A stretch of 64,000 nucleotides of DNA, taken from contig NZ_WIDQ01000007.1 of assembly GCF_009495745.1 (NCBI RefSeq), positions 1 through 64,000 on the forward strand. Reading direction: 5' to 3'. Positions within the stretch are counted from its first letter, which is position 1. Each line of letters begins with the position of its first letter. The position numbers and the translations under genes are program-made. Of this stretch, positions 7,717 to 16,465 are shown piece by piece. Origin of the DNA: Niveispirillum sp. SYP-B3756. Its GTDB lineage: Bacteria; Pseudomonadota; Alphaproteobacteria; Azospirillales; Azospirillaceae. The notes under the pieces are model-generated. The model was not told the DNA's origin. It did not search any database and saw only the letters and a program-made list of their open reading frames with translations.

Positions 7717-9852
7717 TTACCCCGCCACCCGCCGCCCCTCTGCCGCTGGCAGGTCCAGCGTGCGGGCAATGGGGAAGCGGATGGCAACGCTGGTGCCCTG
7801 GCCGCGCGCTGTCTGGATGACCATCGTGCCCTCATGCAGGCGCACCAGGGCATTGACCAGCGACAGGCCCAGGCCGGAGCCGCCATGCCCCTTGGCCAGC
7901 CCGCCTTCCAACTGGGTGAAGGGTTCCAGCGCCTTGGGCACCGATTGCGGGTCCATGCCGATACCCGTATCCGAGACATTGAGGCAAAGCCGGCGGTCGG
8001 GTTCCAGCATGGCACCGATCCTGACCCGCCCGCCGGCCGGGGTGAACTTCACCGCATTGCCCACCAGATTGATCAAAATCTGCCGCACCGCCCGTTCATC
8101 GGCCAGCATGGAGGGCAACCCTTCCGGCACGTCCAGCCGCAGATCCAGGCTGCTGCTTTCTGCCAGGGGCAGCATCAGCCGGTGGACGCCATACAACACA
8201 CGTCGCAAATCCAGTGGCTGTTCGTTCAGCTGGAACTTCCCCGCCTCCAGTCGGGAGAAATCCAGCACATCATTGACCAGCGCCAGCAGATGCTTGCCAC
8301 CATCATTGATATCGCGCGCGTGTTCCACATAGCGCCCGTCAATCGGCCCATAGGCCTGATCGGCGATCAGGTGGGAGAAACCGATGACGGCGTTCAGCGG
8401 CGTGCGCAGCTCATGGCTCATGGTAGCCAGGAACTGTGATTTGGCCAGGTTGGAATTCTCCGCCTCTACTTTGGCGCGGCCGAGCTCATCCAACAATTGT
8501 TCGTGACGCTGAATCTCCGAGGTCACCCGGTCAATCACCCGGTTATACTGGGCGGCGATCAACTCCACATCGGATTGCGGCTCCACATGCACGGGCCGGT
8601 CGAACTTGCCTTCCAGCCGGTGGCGCTCCATCTCCGCCGCCAGATCCATCATCGGTGAGGTGGCGCCATGCTCGGCGATATTCAGGCCCAGCCGTTCCGA
8701 TTCGGCATCAATGCGCAGCGGGAAGATCCGGTTGAACAGGTACAGCAGTGCATAGCCGCTGCCAAAAGCAAAGCCCCCACAGGCTAGCACGCCAATGGCC
8801 TGGGCCTGTAATTGCTGCCAGCGGTCCAGCCCGGTGCCGAACAGGGCGACATCCCCGAACAGGGCCACGCACAAGGTGCCCCAAACGCCGGCAAACAGAT
8901 GCACCGGCACCGCCCCCACCGCATCATCGATGCGGAAATGGTCAAGCACCTTCTGCCCGAACAGCACCATCACCCCACCGGTTGCCCCCACCAGGGCCGC
9001 CGCCCCCGTGCCCAGTACCAGGGCACCGGCCGTCACCGCCACCAGCCCGCCCAGAATCCCGTTAAGGAAATGTTCCACCGTGGCGCGGCGCAGCGTGGCC
9101 AGAGCGATGAAATGCCCGGCCAGCCCACCGGCACAGCCGGCCACCATGGTGTTCAGCAGCACGCCGGGCGCCTTGGTCACCTCCCCCAGCACGCTGCCGC
9201 CATTGAAACCCAGCCAGCCGAACCACAGCACCAGCACGCCAGCCGCTGCCATGGTCAGGCTGTTGCCGCCCATGGCGCGCGTGCCGGGATCAAACCGTCC
9301 GGAGCGCGGACCGATCACCAGTACCGCCGCCAGCGCCAGCCAGCCCCCCACCGAATGCACCACGGTGGAGCCGGCAAAATCAATGAAGCCCAGCGCCGAC
9401 AACCAACCCTGACTGCCCGGCCCGGCCATGCCGCCCCAGGCCCAATGGCCGAAAACCGGATAGATCAGGGCCGACAGCAGGGCCGAAACAACGATGTAGG
9501 AGCTGTAGCCCATGCGCTCGGCCACCGCACCGGAGACGATGGTGGTGGCCGTGCCGCAGAACATCATCTGAAACAGCAGAAAGACCAGCATATCCGGCCG
9601 CCCGGTATGTTCGGGCATCAGCGGCCCCAGCCCGATCAACCCGCCCAGACTGGGCCCGAACATCAGGGCATAGCCGAACAGCCAGAACAAGAAGCCGGCA
9701 ATGCAGAAATCCATCACATTCTTGATGGCAACATTGATGCTGTTTTTGGCCCGGACAAACCCGACCTCCAGCAGGCAGAAGCCCAGCTGCATCATGAAGA
9801 CCAGCCCGGCCGCCACCAAAATCCACACCTGTGCAATCGGGTCGCTGGTCAT
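7717..9852 (-). CDS. Ammonium transporter (Amt) fused to a sensor histidine kinase
   Basis: A 711-residue fusion. Residues ~5-385 are an Amt/Rh channel with 11 hydrophobic segments. The pore twin histidines are visible (VVHSVGGW and VPVHLFAGVWG), as are FQMMFCG and LWFGWLGFNGGS, which carry the Phe-gate regions in AmtB. A linker with coiled-coil character leads to a HisKA domain with phospho-acceptor His480 (MSHELRTPL) and an HATPase with N box (NLVGNAVKF), G1 (DTGIGM) and G2 (GGSGLGLSLV). It should sense or transduce extracellular ammonium to a response regulator, which is not encoded nearby. Amt-kinase fusions are known, for example from anammox bacteria. Whether this one also conducts ammonium is unknown. 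Confidence 0.93.
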   Translation of the reverse strand: MTSDPIAQVWILVAAGLVFMMQLGFCLLEVGFVRAKNSINVAIKNVMDFCIAGFLFWLFGYALMFGPSLGGLIGLGPLMPEHTGRPDMLVFLLFQMMFCGTATTIVSGAVAERMGYSSYIVVSALLSALIYPVFGHWAWGGMAGPGSQGWLSALGFIDFAGSTVVHSVGGWLALAAVLVIGPRSGRFDPGTRAMGGNSLTMAAAGVLVLWFGWLGFNGGSVLGEVTKAPGVLLNTMVAGCAGGLAGHFIALATLRRATVEHFLNGILGGLVAVTAGALVLGTGAAALVGATGGVMVLFGQKVLDHFRIDDAVGAVPVHLFAGVWGTLCVALFGDVALFGTGLDRWQQLQAQAIGVLACGGFAFGSGYALLYLFNRIFPLRIDAESERLGLNIAEHGATSPMMDLAAEMERHRLEGKFDRPVHVEPQSDVELIAAQYNRVIDRVTSEIQRHEQLLDELGRAKVEAENSNLAKSQFLATMSHELRTPLNAVIGFSHLIADQAYGPIDGRYVEHARDINDGGKHLLALVNDVLDFSRLEAGKFQLNEQPLDLRRVLYGVHRLMLPLAESSSLDLRLDVPEGLPSMLADERAVRQILINLVGNAVKFTPAGGRVRIGAMLEPDRRLCLNVSDTGIGMDPQSVPKALEPFTQLEGGLAKGHGGSGLGLSLVNALVRLHEGTMVIQTARGQGTSVAIRFPIARTLDLPAAEGRRVAG

Positions 9853-10063
9853 GCCCGTTTCCTGCCGGATATGTCCGGCCTTATCTTATTTAGTTACCCG
9901 TTTTGGTTGGACACCATGCCAGCATGAAAAATACTGCAATGCAACGGGGCAATGATCCTGTCACCCCGTACATTCAGACAGTATCTGCCATGCCGGGGCT
10001 GGGCAGCAGGCCGGGCAGCGCCTATCTTTGCCGGCATCATTCCCCCGCAACGGACTGGAAACC

Positions 10064-10483
10064 ATGAAATATCTTCACACCATGGTCCGCGTGACCGACC
10101 TGGAACAGTCGCTGGATTTTTATTGCAACAAGCTGGGGCTGAAGGAAACCCGGCGGATGGAAAACCAGGCCGGGCGCTTCACCCTGGTCTATCTGGGTGC
10201 CGACGAGAACCCGCAGGCCGAGATTGAGCTGACCTATAACTGGGATCCGGAGGTCTATACCGGCGGGCGCAATTTCGGCCATCTCGCCTTCCAGGTGGAA
10301 GATATCTATGCCACCTGTCAGGCGCTGCTGGACAAGGGGGTGACCATCAACCGCCCGCCGCGCGATGGCTACATGGCCTTCATCCGCTCGCCGGACAATA
10401 TTTCCATCGAACTGCTGCAGAAGGGTGGGGCCCTGCCCAAGCAGGAACCCTGGGCCAGCATGGCGAATACGGGCGTGTGGTAA
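10064..10483 (+). CDS. gloA: Lactoylglutathione lyase (glyoxalase I)
   Basis: A 139-residue single-domain glyoxalase I that isomerises the methylglyoxal-glutathione hemithioacetal to S-lactoylglutathione in the cytoplasm. The four metal ligands are visible: His5 ([10 protein letters not shown]), Glu in AEIELTYNW, His in NFGHLAFQV and Glu in SIELLQK, the set used by Ni/Co-dependent bacterial enzymes. ATG 10064 is chosen because the conserved first strand begins there; an in-frame ATG 36 bases upstream would add a non-family extension. It is monocistronic and converges on the flavoprotein gene across a hairpin. Confidence 0.92.
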   Translation: MKYLHTMVRVTDLEQSLDFYCNKLGLKETRRMENQAGRFTLVYLGADENPQAEIELTYNWDPEVYTGGRNFGHLAFQVEDIYATCQALLDKGVTINRPPRDGYMAFIRSPDNISIELLQKGGALPKQEPWASMANTGVW

Positions 10484-10495
10484 GCAAGGAGGAGT

Positions 10496-10527
10496 GGCCC
10501 CCAGCGCCTGACCAGGCGACGGGGGCC
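10496..10527. terminator. Hairpin between convergent gloA and flavoprotein genes
   Basis: GGCCCCC (10496-10502) pairs with GGGGGCC (10521-10527), with a nested CGCCTG/CAGGCG stem. No long T run follows, so efficient intrinsic termination is uncertain. The position between converging stop codons supports the role. Confidence 0.5.
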
Positions 10528-10537
10528 AGGCTTTCCC

Positions 10538-11167
10538 TCAACCATAAAGATTTTCTCGCAAGGCCCGCTGATAATCGGCATCAATCATCTCCGCCGTCAC
10601 CTCAGCCACATCCGACACCGCCTTCATCATGGTGCCGACGGAAGGCAGTTCAGACTTCTGCCATTTTGTCGGCTGCCAGATATGGGAGCGGCGGAGCGCC
10701 TTGCCGCAATGGAAATAGGCTTCCTGAACCGCCAGCAGGATGGCCAGTTTCGGCACCCGGCCACCTTCCGTCATGCTTTCCAGCAGATCCGCCCGGCGGG
10801 ACAGCACAGCCTTGCCGTTGATGCGCAGGAACGTATCGGCATAGGGCACAACAAAAACCAGGCCGCACCGCCCATCAGAGGACAGGATGTTGGTCATGCT
10901 TTCCAGCTTGTTATTACCGGGCCAGTCTGGAATGGCGATATGGTCCTGATCCACCACGCGCACAAAGCCGGGGGCCCCGCCCCGTGGTGAATTATCCAGC
11001 CCATCCGGGCCCGCCGTAGCGATAAACACCAGCGGGCTGGCGGCAATGAAGCTGGTCATGAAGCCATCCAGCCGGGGAAACTTCATCCGCAGGATACGCT
11101 CTTGCGGCAGTTCATACAGGGTACGCAACTGCTCCAGGCTTTCCACACGCTCATTTCCGGCATCCAT
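10538..11167 (-). CDS. Pyridoxamine 5'-phosphate oxidase-like FMN-binding protein
   Basis: A 209-residue split-barrel flavoprotein of the MSMEG_1061/PNPOx-like family. Segments FIATAGPDGLDNSPRGG and IAIPDWPGNNKLESMTNIL are the typical FMN-phosphate binding strands, and the C-terminal part (AYFHCGKALRRS) is family-like. Reaction unknown; probably an F420/FMN reductase-type or detoxification enzyme. ATG 11167 is preferred because GGAGGA lies just upstream; a start at 11185 would ignore it. It is transcribed divergently from a TetR regulator, with two palindromic operators in the 82-bp gap, so it is probably repressed by that regulator. Confidence 0.8.
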   Translation of the reverse strand: MDAGNERVESLEQLRTLYELPQERILRMKFPRLDGFMTSFIAASPLVFIATAGPDGLDNSPRGGAPGFVRVVDQDHIAIPDWPGNNKLESMTNILSSDGRCGLVFVVPYADTFLRINGKAVLSRRADLLESMTEGGRVPKLAILLAVQEAYFHCGKALRRSHIWQPTKWQKSELPSVGTMMKAVSDVAEVTAEMIDADYQRALRENLYG

Positions 11168-11188
11168 GATGCTCCTCCATCGCATAAT

Positions 11189-11201
11189 CTAACGTCGTTA
11201 G
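11189..11201. promoter_or_regulatory. Palindromic operator 1 (CTAAC-N3-GTTAG)
   Basis: CTAACGTCGTTAG is a perfect 5-bp inverted repeat around GTC, repeated 19 bases further on. It sits between divergent flavoprotein and TetR genes and is a likely TetR-family binding site. Confidence 0.7.
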
Positions 11202-11207
11202 ATTGAC

Positions 11208-11220
11208 CTAACATTGTTAG
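11208..11220. promoter_or_regulatory. Palindromic operator 2 (CTAAC-N3-GTTAG)
   Basis: CTAACATTGTTAG has the same half-sites as the site at 11189 with a different 3-base centre. It covers the possible upstream ATG at 11214, which argues that the regulator starts later. Confidence 0.7.
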
Positions 11221-11249
11221 AGTGGCAAGCGTTAACAAGGGGGCTGTTG

Positions 11250-11888
11250 GTGAAAATCACGCGGGAACAGGTGACAGAGGCAGCACTGACGCTGCTGGAT
11301 ATGGTGGGGTTGGAGGGGTTGACGATGCGGCGATTGGCGCAGGCCCTGAACATCCAGGCACCATCGCTTTACTGGCATTTCAAGAACAAGGAGGCGCTGA
11401 TCGACCATCTGGCCGATCGGCTGCTGGATCGGGTCTGCGTCGATATCGACCCCGCCGCCGCTTGGCGGGCGCAGGTGGAGCAGATCGCCCGCCAGCTACG
11501 CCAGGGCCTATTGTCCCGGCGCGATGGGGCACGGCTTTATGCCGGCACCTATATCGTTACCCCCAACATTATGCGGGTGAATGACGGGGTGATGGGGTCG
11601 CTTCTCAGTGCCGGCTTTTCCGCCAAGGTCGCCGCCTGGGCCAACGGCTCCCTGTTCTTTTACGTGATCGGCTTCACGATTGAAGAACAGGGGCTGGTGG
11701 ATGCAGCGGGCGCTTTGGTTGTCGACCTTGCGACACTGAAATCCCGCTTTGCCGAGGCGGCAGGCACCAGCCACCCAAGGCTGCTGGGCCTGATGGAGCC
11801 GCTTTTCGATACCGATATGGAAGCGCGATTCCAGTTCGGGTTGGATATGTTGCTGGATGGTCTGGCCTGCCAGAGGGCACGTGGATAG
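11250..11888 (+). CDS. TetR family regulator with TetR-type C-terminal domain
   Basis: A 212-residue regulator. The helix-turn-helix is MVGLEGLTMRRLAQAL then APSLYWHFKNKEAL near the N-terminus; the C-terminal half resembles the tetracycline-repressor ligand domain (TetR_C_1). GTG 11250 is preferred, with AAGGGGG about 8 bases upstream, although TTG 11247 is equally placed. An ATG at 11214 is unlikely since it lies inside an operator palindrome. It most likely represses itself and the divergent flavoprotein gene. The inducer is unknown. Confidence 0.85.
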   Translation: MKITREQVTEAALTLLDMVGLEGLTMRRLAQALNIQAPSLYWHFKNKEALIDHLADRLLDRVCVDIDPAAAWRAQVEQIARQLRQGLLSRRDGARLYAGTYIVTPNIMRVNDGVMGSLLSAGFSAKVAAWANGSLFFYVIGFTIEEQGLVDAAGALVVDLATLKSRFAEAAGTSHPRLLGLMEPLFDTDMEARFQFGLDMLLDGLACQRARG

Positions 11889-11894
11889 GCTGGA

Positions 11895-12746
11895 TCAGGC
11901 CACCGGCATATTATCCAACAGCCGCACCCCGCCGATCCGGGCGGTGCAGATAATGCGGGCAGGCGCGCTGCCCAGCGTGGCCAGCGGTTCCAGCGTGGCG
12001 GCATCCACCATTGCCAAGTAATCCACCGCCGCAAACCCCGCCGCCAGCAGGGCGGCATTCGCCTGCTGGCAGGCGGCCTCAACCGTATCCGGGCGGGCGC
12101 AAACGGCGGCGATGGTCTCCCGCAAAATCCGGTTCAATTGCCCCGCCACCTGTCGCTGTTCACTGGAAAGGTAGGCGTTGCGGGAGGAGAGCGCCAAACC
12201 ATCCGCCTCCCGCACCGTCGGTACGCCCTCAATGGCCACCGGCAAATCCAGGTCGCGCACCAACTGGCGGATGACAGCCAGTTGCTGGAAATCCTTTTCG
12301 CCAAAACAGGCGACATCGGCTTGCCCCTGCGACAGCAGTTTGGTGACCACCGTGGCCACGCCCTGGAAATGGCCAGGGCGGAAAGCGCCTTCCCAGCGGG
12401 TGGCGATGGGGCCGACATCAATGCTGGTGGCAAAGCCGGCGGGATACATCACATCGACCGTCGGCGCGAACAGCAGGTCACAGCCGGCACTGGCCAGCTT
12501 GGCCCCATCCCCCGCCTCGTCACGCGGATAGCGGGCGAAATCTTCATTCGGGCCGAACTGGGTGGGGTTGACGAAGACACTGGCCACCACCCGGTCAGCC
12601 AGTTCCCGACCCCGGCGCACCAGCGTCAGGTGCCCATCATGCAGGGCGCCCATGGTGGGGACCATGCCCACGCGCAGCCCTTCGCGGTGCCATTGCGCCA
12701 CCTGGGCGCGCAGGTCGGCAACGGTACGGACGATGGCGATGCTCAT
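11895..12746 (-). CDS. panC: Pantothenate synthetase
   Basis: A 283-residue cytoplasmic enzyme condensing pantoate and beta-alanine with ATP to pantothenate, a CoA precursor. The nucleotidyltransferase HxGH-type signature is in VPTMGALHDGHL, followed by FVNPTQFGPNEDFARYPR (pantoate/ATP pocket), FGEKDFQQL and ALSSRNAYLS, all hallmark PanC segments. Length is normal for the family. It ends 6 bases from the end of the convergent TetR gene. panB is not adjacent; a PanE-like reductase lies about 27 kb away. Confidence 0.95.
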   Translation of the reverse strand: MSIAIVRTVADLRAQVAQWHREGLRVGMVPTMGALHDGHLTLVRRGRELADRVVASVFVNPTQFGPNEDFARYPRDEAGDGAKLASAGCDLLFAPTVDVMYPAGFATSIDVGPIATRWEGAFRPGHFQGVATVVTKLLSQGQADVACFGEKDFQQLAVIRQLVRDLDLPVAIEGVPTVREADGLALSSRNAYLSSEQRQVAGQLNRILRETIAAVCARPDTVEAACQQANAALLAAGFAAVDYLAMVDAATLEPLATLGSAPARIICTARIGGVRLLDNMPVA

Positions 12747-12817
12747 GATGGCGATCCCGCGTGGCTGGTGGCGTTCCAGCGCTGGGGGTTAAGCCAGCCC
12801 CGGCCCGCCCGCAAGTG

Positions 12818-13258
12818 CTAATCCGCCATGCGCGCCTTGATCTGACGCAGCACCCAGCCCAGCACGGGCAGCCGTTCATAGAACTGCTCGGCGGCATCCC
12901 AATGATCGATATGGGAAGTCACCTGCCCCGCCATGTCGAACTTGACCTCCGACATGCCCTCAATCGTCGTCGGCCGTGGCGCACCGGCGGTACGGAAGCT
13001 GAAACCCCAGCGCAGATAGGTCATCTGTTCGGAAATCGCATGGTCGCGGATGATGAAGCGCGGCTGTTCCACCCGCTGGAACATGCGGGCAAACACCTGC
13101 TTCATGCGGTCGCGGGAGCGGAAATCATTGAACGGGTCTTTGAAATGCACATCCGGCACCGCCAGCCGGTCCAGCCGCGACACGGTTTCCGGGCGCAGTT
13201 CCTGATAGAAACGCAGATAGGCGTTAAGCGCCTGTTCTACCGGAACCCTGCCATTCAT
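12818..13258 (-). CDS. Nuclear transport factor 2 (SnoaL-like) family protein
   Basis: A 146-residue single-domain cone-fold protein. Typical features are the early RFYQEL..ETVSRLDRLAVPDVHFKDPFNDF helix-strand pattern, RDHAISEQMTYLRWGFSF and the closing SHIDHWDAAEQFYERLPVLG. ATG 13258 (MNGRVPVEQ) is preferred over 13279. It follows an SDR gene by 56 bases in the same direction. This SDR-NTF2 order is often seen upstream of cyclopropane fatty acid synthase genes in alphaproteobacteria (from memory); here panC follows instead. Enzymatic function is not known. Confidence 0.75.
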   Translation of the reverse strand: MNGRVPVEQALNAYLRFYQELRPETVSRLDRLAVPDVHFKDPFNDFRSRDRMKQVFARMFQRVEQPRFIIRDHAISEQMTYLRWGFSFRTAGAPRPTTIEGMSEVKFDMAGQVTSHIDHWDAAEQFYERLPVLGWVLRQIKARMAD

Positions 13259-13314
13259 GGCTGTTGCAATCCATCCCACACTTGATCAGGCCCAACGCCC
13301 GTTTGATGGTGATC

Positions 13315-14082
13315 TTACCGCAAGGTGCGCCGGGCCAACAGGAAATACAGCGCATCGGGCAGCCGGCGCAAGAACAGCAGGCCCCAGGTGAAGCGCCGGG
13401 GAAAGGTGATCTGGAACCCATCCCCCTTCAGCGCCGCCACCAGCCGCGCCGCCGCCTTTTCCACCGGCATCAGGAAAGGCATGGGAAAGTCGTTCTTGTC
13501 GGTCAGCGGGGTTTTGATGAAGCCGGGGCAAACCAGTTGGGTTTTCAGCCCATAGCGTTCCACATCCATCTTCAGGCTTTCGGCCATATTGATCAGCGCC
13601 GCCTTGGTCGCGCCATAGGAATGCGACCGCGGCAGCCCGCGATACCCCGCCACGGAGGAGACAATGACGATATGCCCCGTGCCCCGCCCGATCATGCCGG
13701 GCAGCAGCGCATCCAGGCAATTGACCGTGCCCATCAGGTTGATATTGACGGTGCGGGCGAAATCCCCGGCATCCAGCCCCCTGGCCCCGTCGGGCTTGTA
13801 GGTGCCGGCATTCAGGATGGCCAGCGCCATCGGCCCATGGGTGGCCAAGGCCCCGGCCACCGCCGCCCGCACGCCCTGCAGGTCGGTCACATCCAACGGC
13901 AGCGGGATGATCCGCCCTGGCCCGCGGCTGCGTGCCGCGACATCCTGCAAGGCATCCACCCGCCGCGCCGACGCCAGCACCGTCCACCCCTCCGCCGCCA
14001 ACGCCAGCGCCACATATTCCCCGATCCCGCTGGAGGCACCGGTGACCCAGGCGAAACCATCGGCGGGCGTGGGGGTATGCAT
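13315..14082 (-). CDS. Short-chain dehydrogenase/reductase (SDR)
   Basis: A 255-residue classical SDR. TGASSGIG near the N-terminus binds the NAD(P) cofactor; LNAGTYK is the NNAG-like motif; Ser in VSSVAGYRG and Tyr-x-x-x-Lys in SYGATKAAL complete the catalytic set. The C-terminal part carries a longer FPRRFTWGLLFLRRLPDALYFLL stretch that could associate with membrane. ATG 14082 is chosen since the Rossmann fold starts 12 residues later; the longer frame upstream is low-complexity. Substrate not determinable. Probably co-transcribed with the NTF2-like gene. Confidence 0.88.
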   Translation of the reverse strand: MHTPTPADGFAWVTGASSGIGEYVALALAAEGWTVLASARRVDALQDVAARSRGPGRIIPLPLDVTDLQGVRAAVAGALATHGPMALAILNAGTYKPDGARGLDAGDFARTVNINLMGTVNCLDALLPGMIGRGTGHIVIVSSVAGYRGLPRSHSYGATKAALINMAESLKMDVERYGLKTQLVCPGFIKTPLTDKNDFPMPFLMPVEKAAARLVAALKGDGFQITFPRRFTWGLLFLRRLPDALYFLLARRTLR

Positions 14083-14223
14083 CGGCTGGCTCCGCGTGTT
14101 GTGGGGGTGAGGGGAGATGTAGGGCAGGCGGGGCCGGGGGGAAGGGTGATGGGGGGCGGCTTTGGCGGTGATGAACGGCGACCCGTGCCCCACCTTTTCC
14201 CGTCATCCCTTCCGTTACCCCTT

Positions 14224-14345
14224 CCGTCATCCCGGCGAAAGCCGGGACCCAGGGTCACAAGCACAACCGTCGGTGCTGCCCTGATGGACGCTGTGGAAAG
14301 GTTGTTCGCGCGGCCCCTGGGTCCCGGCTTTCGCCGGGATGACGG
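14224..14345. repeat. Inverted pair of a 31-bp palindromic repeat
   Basis: The 31 bases at 14224-14254 (beginning CCGTCATCCCGGCGAAAGCC) recur exactly as the reverse complement at 14315-14345, separated by 60 bases. Each arm itself contains the small hairpin CCCGGC/GCCGGG. It fills most of the gap between the SDR and TPR genes. A single diverged copy is at 16584. It resembles the common REP-type repeats of alphaproteobacteria. Confidence 0.75.
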
Positions 14346-14392
14346 AAGAGAGAGGCACGGCACCGAAAAACAAGCTCCCCCCGCGCCCACAC

Positions 14393-16465
14393 TCACCCCT
14401 CCAGTGCCCGCAGCGCCCCTTCAAAATAACCCTTATCCTTTTGCCATTGCGGATGGTCCGGCTGTTTTGCCAGCAAACCCTTGATAATCCCCAATCCCCG
14501 CTGAAACCAGCCCCTGGCCCCTTCCACATCCCGCTGCGCCGCCGCCACCATGCCCATTTTCGCGTAACTGACGGCCAGATCGCGCTGCCATGCCGCGTGA
14601 TCCGGCTGCGCGGCGGACAGTTTCTCCCGGATCGCCAAACCCTGGCGATAGGCTGCCAGCGCACCCGGCAGATCGCCCTGCGCCGACAGCGTCTCACCGA
14701 TCTTGTTATGGCTGACGGAAAGGTCGCGTTGCCATGCCGCATGATACGGCTGCGCAACGGACAGCTTCTCCCGGATCGCCAAACTCTGGCGATATGCTGT
14801 CAGCGCACCCGGCAGATCGCCCTGCGCCGACAGCGTGTCACCGATCCTGTCATGACTGACGGAAAGATCGCGCTGCCATACTGGATGATCCGGCTGCGCG
14901 GCGGACAGCTTCTCCCGGATCGCCAAGCCCTGACGATAGGCGGCCAGGGCACCCGTCCGATCGCCCTGCGCCGACAGCGTGTCACCGATCCTCTCATGGC
15001 TGACGGAAAGGTCGCGCTGCCATTCCACATGATCCGGCTGCGCGGCGGACAGTTTCTCCCGGATCGCCAAGCCCTGGCGATAGGCGGTCAGCGCACCCGC
15101 CAGATCGCCCTGCGCAAACAGCGTGTCACCGATCTTGTGATGGCTGACGGAAAGGTCACGCTGCCATTCCGCGTTGTCCGGCTGCGCGGCGGACAGTTTC
15201 TCCCGGATCGCCAAACCCTGGCGATAGGCTGCCAGCGCACCCGTCAGATCGCCCTGCACCGACAGCGTGTCACCGATCCTCTCATGGCTTATGGAAAGGT
15301 CGCGCTGCCATGCCGCGTGATCCGTCTGCGCGGCGGACAGTTTCTTCCGGATCGCCAGACCCCGGCGATAGGCTGCCAGCGCACCCGCCAGATCGCCCTG
15401 CGCCGACAGCAGATCGCCGAAACGATTTTCCAGCACAGATTTTTCGCGCTGCCAGTCCGTGCTATCCGGTTCGTCCCTTAATGTTGCTTCCACAATCACC
15501 CGCGCCTGATCCAGCAAGGAACGGGCGGTCGGCCCATCCCCCTGGGCCATGGCCAGGTCGCCCAAGCGGAGATTGGCCCAATAGCGGTCATAGGCACCCG
15601 CCCCGGCAAGGGTCAGGACGCGGCGCAGGCGGGGGGCGGCGGCTTTGGGGTCGCCAGTATCCAGGGCGAAATAGCCCGCCATCAATTGCGCGCGGGCATT
15701 ATCCGGGTCCAGTTCCGCCGCGCGGCGATAGGCGGCCAAGGCCCGCATCGGGTCTTTCAACCCGACAATGGCACCGAGGTTGAGATAGGCCTGGGCGGCC
15801 TGCCGGTTGCTGTCGCGGGCTGCGGCCTCCTGCGCCGCCGCCTCCTGCTGGAACAGGTCGCTGGCGCCGGTGATATCGCCCGCCTGCAAGCGTTTCACCG
15901 CCGCTGCCATGCGGTCATTACCCGCAGCTGCCGCCTGGATGGCGCTGTCAACCGCCGTTTCCTGTGCCTGCTGCGCCAGGGGGGAGGGGGTGCCCTCTTG
16001 CTTCTGTCGCAGTATGTCAAGGATTTGATCCAGCTTCGCCGAATCAGCGATCTGGGCAACCGCGATATTTTGCTGGCCTTGCTCCACGCGGCGCAGCATG
16101 TCCTGCATGTTGCGCACGACGGCGAAATACTCCGCCAGCAGGCCCCGTTCCTTGCCCCCCTTCACATGCGCAAGATGAAGCGCCAGCATCGCCAGCGCGG
16201 TGGGCAGGGCATAGGCCTGGATTGTCCAGAGATCCGCTGCAAGCGGCGGATGGACCAGGGCCAGGACGAAACTGCCGCCGCCAACCAGCACCGCAACAAT
16301 CAGGAACCATACGGCGACGGGGGCCAGCAGGGTCAGGGCATCGGCCACCAACCCCAGCAGAGTGGCAACCACCGCCACCTTTTCCCATTCCGCCGTCAGA
16401 ACATGCCAGATGGCGCCAAACTGCGCCGCCAGTTCCTGCCCCATGCCCACCGCCGGCCAAACCAT
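14393..16465 (-). CDS. Membrane-anchored tetratricopeptide-repeat protein with 48-residue tandem units
   Basis: About 690 residues. Two or three hydrophobic segments lie in the first ~100 residues (VAVVATLLGLVADALTLL; WFLIVAVLVGGGSFVLALV; a third around YALPTALAMLALHL). A Gln/Ala-rich coiled region follows, then TPR-like helices and at least six near-identical 48-residue units (pattern IGDTLSAQGDLxGALAAYRQ), bounded by diverged units. The units are probable protein-binding TPR superhelix repeats. ATG 16465 is preferred because the frame further upstream runs through a REP repeat. Function unknown; neighbours give no operon clue. Confidence 0.75.
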   Translation of the reverse strand: MVWPAVGMGQELAAQFGAIWHVLTAEWEKVAVVATLLGLVADALTLLAPVAVWFLIVAVLVGGGSFVLALVHPPLAADLWTIQAYALPTALAMLALHLAHVKGGKERGLLAEYFAVVRNMQDMLRRVEQGQQNIAVAQIADSAKLDQILDILRQKQEGTPSPLAQQAQETAVDSAIQAAAAGNDRMAAAVKRLQAGDITGASDLFQQEAAAQEAAARDSNRQAAQAYLNLGAIVGLKDPMRALAAYRRAAELDPDNARAQLMAGYFALDTGDPKAAAPRLRRVLTLAGAGAYDRYWANLRLGDLAMAQGDGPTARSLLDQARVIVEATLRDEPDSTDWQREKSVLENRFGDLLSAQGDLAGALAAYRRGLAIRKKLSAAQTDHAAWQRDLSISHERIGDTLSVQGDLTGALAAYRQGLAIREKLSAAQPDNAEWQRDLSVSHHKIGDTLFAQGDLAGALTAYRQGLAIREKLSAAQPDHVEWQRDLSVSHERIGDTLSAQGDRTGALAAYRQGLAIREKLSAAQPDHPVWQRDLSVSHDRIGDTLSAQGDLPGALTAYRQSLAIREKLSVAQPYHAAWQRDLSVSHNKIGETLSAQGDLPGALAAYRQGLAIREKLSAAQPDHAAWQRDLAVSYAKMGMVAAAQRDVEGARGWFQRGLGIIKGLLAKQPDHPQWQKDKGYFEGALRALEG
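14410..15430 (-). repeat. Tandem 144-bp coding repeats within the TPR gene
   Basis: About seven units of 144 bases (48 codons), for example GTCACC-GATC at 14981 and 15125. Nucleotide identity between inner units is very high, implying recent duplication or homogenisation and potential copy-number variation between strains. Confidence 0.8.

Noticed and set aside
9853..9960. Sigma-54 (-24/-12) promoter for the Amt-kinase gene
   Set aside because: A TGGCATG-like element is present on the minus strand but no TTGC at the required spacing.
14410..15430. Regularly spaced repeats that could suggest a CRISPR array
   Set aside because: The period is 144 bases with no unique spacers, the reading frame is continuous and encodes TPR units, and no cas genes are present.
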